NCBI GenBank assembly: GCA_051881335.1
Contig: JBJEPR010000019.1
Span: 1 to 7,915 of the forward strand
Direction: 5' to 3'
Length of the DNA: 7,915 nt
DNA from: Fimenecus sp051881335
GTDB taxonomy: Bacteria; Bacillota; Clostridia; Oscillospirales; Acutalibacteraceae
The notes beneath the pieces were generated by a model. It made no database searches. It saw only the letters and a list, made by a program, of their open reading frames with translations, and was not told where the DNA came from. The translations under genes were made by a program, and so were the position numbers. Shown here piece by piece: positions 1 through 5,371 of this stretch; position 1 is the first letter of the stretch; each line of letters starts with the position of its first letter.

Positions 1-58
1 ATGCTTCTATTTTACCATACTTTTTATGATTTGTCCGACTTTTTCAGTGGTTTCGAAC

Positions 59-92
59 CGTCCCCTGTGTTTCCACGTCCCCTGTATTTCCA
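59..92. repeat. Two tandem 17-bp units at the left edge of repeat A
   Basis: Two adjacent 17-bp units (59-75 and 76-92) both read CGTCCCCTGT-R-TTTCCA and differ at one base. The preceding bases make the first unit part of GAACCGTCCCC. From memory, motifs of the form GGGGACGGTTC recur beside REP-associated tyrosine transposases (RAYT) in Clostridia, but no transposase is visible here, so that link is only an inference. The second unit runs directly into repeat A. Confidence 0.6.
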
Positions 93-232
93 ATGCTCGT
101 ACGAAAAAAGTGCACCTCTCGGTTTTACGAACCAAAAGGTGCACTTTTTCTATGGAATTTGCGTGTGGAATTTTGAAAAACACAGGGTTGCGGAGTAAAC
201 GGCTCGTTCTGTAATGGGCAACATTTTTCGAA
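88..232 (+). repeat. Repeat A, copy 1 (structured dispersed repeat)
   Basis: This ~145-bp segment is about 80% identical to 1893-2038 in the same orientation, with roughly 27 mismatches and one single-base indel by hand alignment. It contains a long hairpin: 13-bp arms (105-117 with 137-149, AAAAAGTGCACCT and its complement) enclosing a 4-bp inner stem (GGTT 121-124 with AACC 130-133). The right end corresponds to the promoter region of copy 2, but here the -35 is degenerate (TGGGCA 215-220, 17-bp spacer, TATAAC 238-243) and the terminator-like hairpin of copy 2 is eroded. No plus-strand gene follows, so this copy looks like a decayed or non-driving version. It could be a MITE-like element, a small-RNA gene or a mobile promoter cassette. 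Confidence 0.75.
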
Positions 233-289
233 GTTTATATAACGATAGATAAAAGAGGTTGGGGGATCGTCTCCTGTCTTTCTAAAAGA

Positions 290-317
290 AAAACGCCATC
301 TTTTTGGATGACGTTTT
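290..317 (-). terminator. Intrinsic terminator of the DUF4143 ATPase gene
   Basis: An inverted repeat pairs AAAACG-x-CATC with GATG-x-CGTTTT, with one central mismatch and a 6-nt loop. Read on the minus strand, the stem is followed by a long U-rich run (GTTTTTCTTTT). It lies about 70-100 nt downstream of the ATPase stop, in the right place and orientation to end that transcript. The plus-strand reading has only four T residues, so plus-strand activity would be weaker. Confidence 0.75.
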
Positions 318-387
318 CAGATGGATTATTCTGTTGCAAAGAACTTTTTAGGGAACATATCTATGCCGAAAACTCCCCATATGCGTG

Positions 388-1680
388 TTAATCTTTCAAA
401 CAGCCAATCGGCACAACCAAAACACCGTCCGGTCTTTTGTATCCGTATTGTGTTCCGGTAATAACAATTTTCAGGTCGGGTAAGCGCAGTTTCACCTGTT
501 TTTCCTTTTCGTTGTACTGCTTTACCAACTTCTCTAATTCAATAAGATGTTTTGCGCCTTCTTCAATATCCGCACTACCGAGCTTGAATTCAATCAAAGC
601 GTATCTCCCGTCACGCAAATGAAGAACGCAATCGGCTTCAAGTCCATATCTGTCACGGTAATAGGAAACCTTACCATCACGAGCCGCTGAATATACCTTT
701 AGATCGCGAATGCAAAGTGTTTCAAAAATGAAACCGAAGGTTTTAAGGTCAAGATTGAAATACTCAGGTTCCACGCCGAGCGCGGCCACAACAAGAGAAG
801 GATCGACAAATTCCCGCTTATTTGTTGCCTGAATGGCACTTTTTGAACGAATCGATGGGCACCATGCTTCTACATTCTGAATAACAAACAACTTTTTGAG
901 AACATTAACATAGTCATAAAAGGTTGAATCGGATATTTCCGCATTAGCGTTAATATCCTTGATGATTGACTGATTGGATACCACCGTTGAGATATTACGG
1001 GCATATGACCGAAGCAGTAACCGTGAAGTCGTTTCATTTCTTTTTGTGCCGTCGACATTTGACATATCTTCACGGCACAGCCCCTCAAAATAGCTCTGTG
1101 CCACTAAAAGCTTTGCTTTATCGCTCTTTTTAAATATCGAAGAAGGCCATCCGCCTCTGCAAGCGGCAAAAATCAGTTCGTCGATTGAGAGGTCTGATTC
1201 ACAGCCGTCATCGAGTGCGGACGGATTATTGAATAAATCCATCAGTGAAACACTGCCGTTTGATTCTGCCGATTCATACAAACTCATCGGATACATAGAA
1301 AGCGTATCAATCCGCCCGGTTCCGGTATGCATAATATCGGTTTTGTCAATCGAGTTGGAACCGGTTAAAATATATAATCCATCCTCATTCCTGCGGTCTA
1401 CCGATACACGAACAGCATCCCAAAGATTCGGAGCAACCTGCCATTCGTCAATCAGTCTCGGATTTTCTCCGACAAGCAAATTTGACGGTTTTATTTTAGC
1501 AGTCTCCAAATACATATCCCGTTTATCCGGGTCTTGCATTTCAATATAACTTTTTGCATATTGCTTTGCAGTTGTCGTTTTTCCACACCATTTCGGACCG
1601 ACAATATGAACGGCACCGAACGCTTCGAGTTTCAGTTCAAGCTCACTGTCGCATACTCGCTGAATATATCTAAAAGACAT
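388..1680 (-). CDS. AAA+ ATPase with DUF4143-type C-terminal domain
   Basis: This 430-residue cytoplasmic protein belongs to the AAA_14/DUF4143 family, whose cellular role is generally unknown. Visible motifs are a Walker A GPKWCGKT at residues 28-35, Walker B LIDE at 76-79, a sensor-1-like LTGSN at 105-109, and a candidate arginine finger R123 before the MYPMSLYE segment. Residues about 175-430 match the DUF4143 half. They include GLEAD (346-350) and ALIEFKLG (361-368), the E..D...E-x-K arrangement of PD-(D/E)XK-like folds, although nuclease activity is not established. I chose the ATG at 1680 rather than an in-frame ATG 14 codons upstream. It has AAGGAG about 10 nt upstream, and the promoter at 1704-1732 would place the transcript start inside the longer version. 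The gene is monocistronic, with its own promoter, upstream iterons and terminator, and lies between two direct copies of repeat A. Length is normal for the family and no damage is visible. Confidence 0.9.
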   Translation of the reverse strand: MSFRYIQRVCDSELELKLEAFGAVHIVGPKWCGKTTTAKQYAKSYIEMQDPDKRDMYLETAKIKPSNLLVGENPRLIDEWQVAPNLWDAVRVSVDRRNEDGLYILTGSNSIDKTDIMHTGTGRIDTLSMYPMSLYESAESNGSVSLMDLFNNPSALDDGCESDLSIDELIFAACRGGWPSSIFKKSDKAKLLVAQSYFEGLCREDMSNVDGTKRNETTSRLLLRSYARNISTVVSNQSIIKDINANAEISDSTFYDYVNVLKKLFVIQNVEAWCPSIRSKSAIQATNKREFVDPSLVVAALGVEPEYFNLDLKTFGFIFETLCIRDLKVYSAARDGKVSYYRDRYGLEADCVLHLRDGRYALIEFKLGSADIEEGAKHLIELEKLVKQYNEKEKQVKLRLPDLKIVITGTQYGYKRPDGVLVVPIGCLKD

Positions 1681-1703
1681 TGCGCTCACGCTCCTTCGAT
1701 AAT

Positions 1704-1732
1704 AGTATACCCGAAAATTCAAATAACGTCAA
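1704..1732 (-). promoter_or_regulatory. Sigma-A-type promoter of the ATPase gene
   Basis: On the minus strand the sequence reads TTGACG (1732-1727), a 17-bp spacer, then TATACT (1709-1704). Each hexamer has five of six consensus bases. Transcription would start about 1697, giving a leader of some 17 nt that holds AAGGAG just before the ATG at 1680. The three iterons abut or slightly overlap the -35, so regulation at this point is likely. Confidence 0.85.
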
Positions 1733-1797
1733 TCCTATCGGAGAGATTTGTGATTTTTTATCATAGAAATTTGCGGCATTTTGTCAGAGAGATTTGC
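1731..1797 (-). promoter_or_regulatory. Three 23-bp-period iterons upstream of the ATPase promoter
   Basis: On the plus strand the core GARATTTG occurs at 1743-1750, 1766-1773 and 1789-1796, with exactly 23 bp between successive copies. Each is preceded by a similar T-rich stretch ending in a TATC/GTC-like block (units roughly 20 bp, for example GTCAGAGAGATTTGC). The array ends at the -35 of the ATPase promoter. A 23-bp period is close to two helical turns, so three protein subunits could sit on one face of the DNA. I infer a regulator-binding array, possibly autoregulatory. The units are imperfect, and the binding protein cannot be named. Confidence 0.6.
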
Positions 1798-1809
1798 GTT
1801 AAATATTTT

Positions 1810-1887
1810 TTATTGTCCCATCATTTCACGCACAATGTCTGCCATTTTAATGTAGCCTATATACGATTTGGTTTTTCGAAAAAAGCC
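1810..1887 (-). pseudogene. Possible 3' remnant of a truncated gene
   Basis: On the minus strand a 25-codon open stretch ends in TAA at 1810-1812 and reads like a protein C-terminus (…YIKMADIVREMMGQ). It has no upstream start with a ribosome-binding site and is blocked by an in-frame stop at 1888-1890, five bases from the edge of repeat A at 1893. It may be the tail of a gene cut off when the repeat arrived. Chance is a real alternative for so short a stretch, and no family is recognised. Confidence 0.2.
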
Positions 1888-1892
1888 TTATT

Positions 1893-2038
1893 TTTCAATG
1901 CCTGCACGAAAAAAAGTGCACCTTTCGGTTTTACTGACCAAAAGTTGTACTTTTTCTATGGGATTGATGTGTGGAATTTTGAAAATGCAAGGGGTGCGGA
2001 GCAAACGGCTTATGCTGTCATTGACAGCATTTTTTGAA
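1893..2038 (+). repeat. Repeat A, copy 2 (carries the hydrolase promoter)
   Basis: This is the second copy of the dispersed repeat at 88-232, in direct orientation. The hairpin is kept: arms 1911-1925 and 1941-1955 pair with one G·U wobble and one mismatch, and the inner stem GGTT/GACC pairs with one G·U. The right end carries a perfect 8-bp stem (2012-2019 with 2023-2030) with a T run, and a consensus -35. Similarity to copy 1 fades after about 2038 but short matches continue to about 2070. With copy 1 it brackets the 1.66-kb segment that contains the ATPase gene. Confidence 0.75.
2012..2035 (+). terminator. Terminator-like hairpin overlapping a -35 box
   Basis: A perfect 8-bp stem (ATGCTGTC, 3-nt loop, GACAGCAT) is followed by six T residues, the form of a compact intrinsic terminator for transcripts crossing repeat A rightward. 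Its right arm and loop contain the TTGACA -35 of the hydrolase promoter, so transcription arriving from upstream would stop just where the new promoter begins. Confidence 0.55.
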
Positions 2039-2049
2039 TGTGCTATATT
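2021..2049 (+). promoter_or_regulatory. Near-consensus promoter of the alpha/beta hydrolase
   Basis: TTGACA at 2021-2026 (six of six), a 17-bp spacer, then TATATT at 2044-2049 (five of six). The predicted start is near 2056, giving a leader of about 73 nt before the ATG at 2129. The promoter is largely contributed by repeat A copy 2. Confidence 0.8.
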
Positions 2050-2063
2050 GTTTATAAACAATA
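2046..2063. promoter_or_regulatory. 18-bp perfect palindrome over -10 and start site (operator candidate)
   Basis: TATTGTTTA followed by TAAACAATA is a perfect 9+9 inverted repeat. It overlaps the -10 (2044-2049) and the expected transcription start. Its position is typical of a repressor operator that blocks polymerase access. The sequence is AT-rich, which lowers its specificity, and no regulator gene is adjacent. Confidence 0.45.
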
Positions 2064-2089
2064 GACAAGCGGGCAATACGGAGAACTCC

Positions 2090-2112
2090 CCTATCTTTTG
2101 ATAGGCGTTTTT
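2090..2112 (+). terminator. Leader terminator/attenuator candidate before the hydrolase
   Basis: A 6-bp stem (CCTATC, TTTT loop, GATAGG) is followed by CG and five T residues, ending 16 nt before the hydrolase ATG and inside its predicted leader. It could act as an attenuator, or only as a weak structure near the ribosome-binding site. A convincing antiterminator is not visible; only a short GGAG/CTCC pairing (2080-2089) lies upstream. Confidence 0.5.
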
Positions 2113-2128
2113 ATACGAAAGGGCAGCA

Positions 2129-3067
2129 ATGAAAATAGATAAACAGATTTTTATGCAAGGAAAAATACTAAGAGCAATAAGTCCTCTTGGAAGTGAAAAA
2201 GTGCAACGGGCAGTGGGTCCGTTATCCACAAAAGTACTGTCGGCGTTAAAGTTGAAAAGCCTTAATTGTAAAAAAATACAAATCCCCCGTGATGACGGCA
2301 CAAGCTTTCGTGCCTGTGTAATGCGTGGCAAAAAGGTTCAGGGTAAAACCGTAGGAATTTTATGGCTTCACGGCGGTGGATATTCTCTCGGAGCTCCCGA
2401 AATGGCTATTATGTCATTTCCCAGGCATTTGATACATAATTGCAACTGCGTAATTGTTTCTCCCGATTATACCTTGTCAAGCGTTCGTCCTTACCCTTGT
2501 GCGTTAAATGACGCTTACACCGCTTTGCTTTGGATGAAAAGTCATAACAAAGCGCTTGGTATTTCCTATGATAAAATTGTTGTAGGCGGTGAAAGTGCAG
2601 GCGGCGGCTTAACCGCAGGTCTATGCCTTTATGCAAGGGATAAGGGCGAAAAAATAATAGGCTTTCAAATGCCGTTGTATCCTATGCTTGATGACAGAAT
2701 CACGAAATCATCTTTCAACAATAATGCTCCCGTTTGGGGAACAAAGGAAAACAAATCAGCATGGTCAATATATTTGGGCGATAAGATTATGAACAACCAT
2801 GTGCCTATATATGCCGCACCTGCAAGAGCCGATGATCTATCCAATCTTCCCCCTGCAATAACCGTAATAGGCACGGCAGACCCTTTTTATGACGAAACGA
2901 TAGATTATTTCAAGAGGCTGAATGATGCAGGCGTTAAGGCTGATTTAGAGATATATGAGGGCGGGTATCACGCGTTTGATATGATGGTACCCTATGCAAA
3001 AATCAGCAAAGATGCCTATTCATTTTTGTTGGCAAAATATAACAAATATACAGACAGTCTTCTATAA
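2129..3067 (+). CDS. HSL-family alpha/beta hydrolase (esterase/lipase-like)
   Basis: This is a 312-residue cytoplasmic serine hydrolase of the hormone-sensitive-lipase-like group (alpha/beta hydrolase fold-3). It would cleave carboxylic esters of short-chain or small-molecule substrates; the true substrate cannot be read from sequence. The oxyanion-hole motif HGGG is at residues 81-84, the nucleophile elbow GESAG gives Ser156, the acid is probably Asp251 (GTADPF), and the base is His281 (GGYHAFD). Length is normal and the triad is complete. There is no signal peptide or membrane segment. AAAGGG five nt before the ATG is an acceptable ribosome-binding site. The gene has its own promoter within repeat A, a palindrome over the start site and a leader hairpin. 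The next strong terminator is at 3288-3328, so it appears monocistronic. A deacetylating role on sugar esters is possible from the nearby glycosidases but is only inference. Confidence 0.92.
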   Translation: MKIDKQIFMQGKILRAISPLGSEKVQRAVGPLSTKVLSALKLKSLNCKKIQIPRDDGTSFRACVMRGKKVQGKTVGILWLHGGGYSLGAPEMAIMSFPRHLIHNCNCVIVSPDYTLSSVRPYPCALNDAYTALLWMKSHNKALGISYDKIVVGGESAGGGLTAGLCLYARDKGEKIIGFQMPLYPMLDDRITKSSFNNNAPVWGTKENKSAWSIYLGDKIMNNHVPIYAAPARADDLSNLPPAITVIGTADPFYDETIDYFKRLNDAGVKADLEIYEGGYHAFDMMVPYAKISKDAYSFLLAKYNKYTDSLL

Positions 3068-3068
3068 T
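3039..3068 (+). promoter_or_regulatory. Possible promoter at the 3' end of the hydrolase gene
   Basis: A perfect TATAAT lies at 3063-3068, across the hydrolase stop codon, with ATAACA (four of six -35 bases) at 3039-3044 and an 18-bp spacer. It would start a transcript near 3075 that runs through the hairpin-rich region to the terminator at 3328. AT-rich gene ends often give such matches by chance. Confidence 0.3.
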
Positions 3069-3092
3069 TACGCACCGTAAAATTTAATTTTA

Positions 3093-3287
3093 TACCAAGC
3101 GAGGACTTTGGTACTGTCTGCATAACTTTGGACAGTTTAGTAGTCCGAGAGGAACACAGGAGAGATTTCTGTGCCTTGATGTCTGCCATCTAATGGGGCG
3201 GTTTTTCTCCCCCGCCCCTCGCTGACCGCATAACCGCCCTGCAAATGCACAAGGGGCGTTCCTTTGTGTGCTGTTTTTCAAGTGTCT
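3093..3287 (+). other. Hairpin-rich non-coding segment of unknown nature
   Basis: I find no credible gene here. The segment is dense in pairing. A nested hairpin at 3103-3146 has a 5-bp outer stem GGACT/AGTCC, a symmetric 5x5 internal loop and a 6-bp inner stem ACTGTC/GACAGT. CACAG/CTGTG pair at 3155-3173, and GGGGCGG/CCGCCCC at 3195-3218. GCAC-AAGG pairs with CCTT-x3-GTGC at 3247-3271, followed by five T residues. It could be a structured small RNA, a long untranslated tail or a degenerate mobile-element end. It matches no riboswitch class that I recognise. Confidence 0.4.
3199..3254 (+). repeat. Repeat B, copy 1
   Basis: This 56-bp segment is close to 79% identical to 6756-6810 (about 45 matches by hand alignment). 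Shared blocks are CTCCCC, GCCCC, GCTGAC and CAAATGC. Both copies begin with a GC-rich CGG and a T tract, as if the repeat starts at the 3' side of a terminator hairpin. Function unknown. Confidence 0.55.
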
Positions 3288-3328
3288 CCCTCTCGTTTGA
3301 ACGCCTGTTCATTCGAGAGGGATTTTTT
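3288..3328 (+). terminator. Strong intrinsic terminator
   Basis: An 8-bp stem CCCTCTCG/CGAGAGGG is continued past a 3x3 internal loop by GAAC/GTTC with a 4-nt loop, and followed by A and six T residues. It would end rightward transcription from the hydrolase, or from a small RNA starting near 3075, before the GH2 promoter. Confidence 0.85.
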
Positions 3329-3396
3329 GTGTTTAGCGAAATGCATAACTGCCATCGTCTTACAGCCGTAAATACTGCACCGTTCTCAGAATGCGC

Positions 3397-3443
3397 ATAG
3401 CGTGGAATTGCCCTTTAAAAAACATTGCAATCCGGCACGCTAT
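3397..3443. promoter_or_regulatory. Interrupted inverted repeat enclosing the GH2 -35 region
   Basis: ATAGCGTG (3397-3404) is the complement of CACGCTAT (3436-3443), and the inner ATTGC (3407-3411) is the complement of GCAAT (3427-3431). The two arms bracket the -35, and the right arm lies in the promoter spacer. This is a plausible operator pair for a dimeric or looping regulator of the GH2 gene. It lies upstream of the predicted start, so it would act as DNA and not as RNA structure. Confidence 0.45.
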
Positions 3444-3453
3444 ATAGTAAAAT
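3425..3453 (+). promoter_or_regulatory. Promoter of the GH2 gene
   Basis: TTGCAA at 3425-3430, a 17-bp spacer, then TAAAAT at 3448-3453 (four and five of six consensus bases). Transcription would start near 3460, giving a leader of about 28 nt with GGGGAG seven nt before the ATG at 3488. Confidence 0.65.
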
Positions 3454-3487
3454 CAACACAAAGAAACTGTTTTCGGGGAGTAGGTAA

Positions 3488-5227
3488 ATGAAAAGTATCA
3501 GTTTACATCCGAATCCGATTTTTGAACGGGAAAACTGGCAAAGTCTGAACGGTGAATGGGACTTTGGATTTTCTAAAAAAGCGCTCAAAAACTACAAATT
3601 TTTGAGCGAGCAAAAGATTTTGGATTTTTACAGGCAATCGGTTTTTACGCACAAAATAAATGTGCCGTTTTGCATTGAAAGCGCCCTTTCGGGAATCGGA
3701 TACACGGGATTTTTAAACCGCGTTTGGTACAAAAAGCGGATAAACACAACCCCGAACGGCAACAGAGTGTTTTTGCACATCGGCGCCGCCGACTACAAAA
3801 CCACGGTAATACTCAACGGGAAGCTTGCAGGCAGTCACACGGGCGGCTATACGCCTATATGTTTTGACATAACCGAATTTGCCGTTGACGGGGAAAATGA
3901 ACTTTATATACTTTGCGAAGATAACACCAGAGACGGCCTGATTGCAAGCGGAAAGCAAAGCAACAGAAAAAATTCCTATGCCTGCTCCTACACCAGAACC
4001 ACGGGTATTTGGCAAAGTGTTTATATTGAATATGCACCCAATAATTATGTGAAAAATTTTAAACTTACCCCCTCTTTAAAGCACGGCAACATAACCGTTG
4101 AATTGGAATTATGCGGCACGGAAAGCCTTGAAATAAACGCATATCTTGACGAAAAAGTTGTGGGCACAAAGTGCATAGAAGAAGCGTCGGGCTTTGTTAT
4201 CGTTCAAATACCCATAAGCGACATCAAGGCTTGGGAACTCGGGAACGCAACTCTTTATGATTTAGAAATAAAATTCGGAAAAGACAAGGTGAGCAGTTAT
4301 TTCGGTTTGAGAGATGTTGCCCTTGACGGATTCAAATTTACGCTCAACGGCAAAAGCGTATTTCAAAGGACTGTGCTTGACCAAGGCTTTTACAGAAAAG
4401 GGATATACACCGCTGAAAATGACGAGGAATTAAAGCGGGATATTGCGCTTTCCATGGCGCTCGGGTTTAACGGTGCGCGGCTTCATCAAAAGGTGTTTGA
4501 CCCGCGTTTTCTGTATTTCTGTGACCGTATGGGCTATATGGTATGGGGCGAATACGCCAACTGGGGGCTGGATTATTCCAATCCCAAGGCGGTGGATATT
4601 TTCCTGCAAGAATGGGGCGAAGCCCTGCGGCGGGATTACAATCACCCCGCGATTATCGGTTGGTGTCCATTTAATGAAACATGGAATTACAGGGGCAGAA
4701 AGCAATATGACCCATTACTCAAAACCGTTTATGCATACACAAAGGAATTCGACCATACAAGACCGTGCATAGACACAAGCGGGCACTTTCATATTGTCAC
4801 CGATATTTACGATGTGCACGATTATCGGAGCGAAGTTCCGGAATTTCGCAAAAGTTATGAAAGACTTGTGACAGACGGTGAGCTTTATGACCATATTTTG
4901 AAGGACAATCCCAGGCGGCAGAAATACAACGGAGAGCCTGTATTTATCAGTGAATACGGCGGCATCAAGTGGGAATCTGACAAGCAATACAAATCGTGGG
5001 GGTACGGCAAGGATGTTAAAACCGAGGAAGAATGGCTTGAACGCTACAAAGGATTAACCGAAGCCATACTCGACAACGCGTGTATGCTGGGATTTTGTTA
5101 TACACAGCTTTATGATGTGGAGCAAGAGCAAAACGGACTTTACACCTACGACAGAGAAAAGAAATTCAGCGAAAAAATCTACGAGGAAATCCAAAAAATC
5201 AACACGCGAAAAGCCGCCATAGAATGA
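3488..5227 (+). CDS. Glycoside hydrolase family 2 (beta-galactosidase-like)
   Basis: This 579-residue retaining beta-glycosidase has three GH2 parts: an N-terminal jelly-roll sugar-binding domain (about 10-180, starting at the NWQSLNGEWDF signature), an Ig-like sandwich (about 187-275) and a TIM barrel (about 277-560). The acid/base is Glu397 in NHPAIIGWCPFNETW, and the nucleophile is Glu489 in PVFISEYGG. The C-terminal FCYTQLYDVEQEQNGLYTYDR block is typical of GH2 proteins annotated as beta-galactosidase or sugar-binding GH2. The length is like the short GusA type and far below LacZ. The C-terminal NxK sugar-acid motif of beta-glucuronidases is not visible where expected, so glucuronidase is disfavoured, but galactose, mannose or other specificity is open. 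There is no signal peptide, so it probably acts in the cytoplasm on imported oligosaccharides. GGGGAG supports the start. A terminator separates it from the GH18 gene. Confidence 0.93.
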   Translation: MKSISLHPNPIFERENWQSLNGEWDFGFSKKALKNYKFLSEQKILDFYRQSVFTHKINVPFCIESALSGIGYTGFLNRVWYKKRINTTPNGNRVFLHIGAADYKTTVILNGKLAGSHTGGYTPICFDITEFAVDGENELYILCEDNTRDGLIASGKQSNRKNSYACSYTRTTGIWQSVYIEYAPNNYVKNFKLTPSLKHGNITVELELCGTESLEINAYLDEKVVGTKCIEEASGFVIVQIPISDIKAWELGNATLYDLEIKFGKDKVSSYFGLRDVALDGFKFTLNGKSVFQRTVLDQGFYRKGIYTAENDEELKRDIALSMALGFNGARLHQKVFDPRFLYFCDRMGYMVWGEYANWGLDYSNPKAVDIFLQEWGEALRRDYNHPAIIGWCPFNETWNYRGRKQYDPLLKTVYAYTKEFDHTRPCIDTSGHFHIVTDIYDVHDYRSEVPEFRKSYERLVTDGELYDHILKDNPRRQKYNGEPVFISEYGGIKWESDKQYKSWGYGKDVKTEEEWLERYKGLTEAILDNACMLGFCYTQLYDVEQEQNGLYTYDREKKFSEKIYEEIQKINTRKAAIE

Positions 5228-5307
5228 TAAGCAAACGGCAGAATAAGCTATATAAACACAGAGGGCGGATTTCACGCTAACCCGTCCTCTACCTTTCCCC
5301 TCCTGTC

Positions 5308-5337
5308 GTCCGTTCCTTGACGGGCTGTTTTTATTTT
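5308..5337 (+). terminator. Terminator of the GH2 gene, overlapping the next promoter
   Basis: GTCCGT (5308-5313) pairs with ACGGGC (5320-5325) with one G·U, followed by a T-rich run (5326-5337). An alternative longer pairing is CCCGTC at 5281-5286 with GACGGG at 5319-5324. Another 8-bp stem (GAGGGCGG with CCGTCCTC, ending at 5289) lies upstream without a T run. Confidence 0.6.
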
Positions 5338-5345
5338 GATATAGT
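5317..5345 (+). promoter_or_regulatory. Promoter of the GH18 gene
   Basis: TTGACG at 5317-5322, a 17-bp spacer, then TATAGT at 5340-5345 (five of six in each hexamer). The predicted start near 5352 leaves about 20 nt with AGGGGA (5358-5363) eight nt before the ATG at 5372. The -35 lies inside the hairpin that terminates the GH2 transcript. Confidence 0.7.
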
Positions 5346-5371
5346 ATATATGTTAATAGGGGAAAAGCAAA

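Noticed and set aside
1..40. Weak minus-strand promoter for a gene left of the window
   Set aside because: A TAAAAT-like -10 is present, but the -35 (about CGGACA) is poor and the target gene is out of view.
1..214. Two overlapping small plus-strand frames (65 and 62 residues) across repeat A copy 1
   Set aside because: They coincide with a hairpin-forming repeat, lack good ribosome-binding sites, and different frames are open at the same bases. They are better explained as repeat DNA, though the dN/dS test noted above would settle it.
1731..1797. CRISPR array
   Set aside because: Only three imperfect units with a 23-bp period, with no room for separate spacers and no cas genes.
1534..2037. 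167-residue plus-strand open frame across the ATPase start region and repeat A
   Set aside because: It overlaps the strongly supported ATPase gene, its promoter and iterons on the opposite strand, has no ribosome-binding site, and has no recognisable domain.
1888..2331. 147-residue minus-strand open frame over repeat A copy 2 and the hydrolase start
   Set aside because: It is antisense to the conserved hydrolase N-terminus and covers a promoter, a palindrome and two hairpins. No domain is visible.
3078..3092. 15-bp AT palindrome after the hydrolase stop
   Set aside because: It is made only of A and T in an AT-rich spot, without a following T run long enough for a terminator. It is likely chance.
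3090..3281. 63-residue minus-strand frame in the hairpin-rich region
   Set aside because: The frame follows GC-rich stems and repeat B, starts without a clear ribosome-binding site, and shows no domain.
3488..5227. Beta-glucuronidase (GusA) assignment
   Set aside because: Length is similar, but the NxK sugar-acid motif is not seen near the C-terminus, and the YTQLYDVEQEQNGLYTYDR block points to other GH2 clades.
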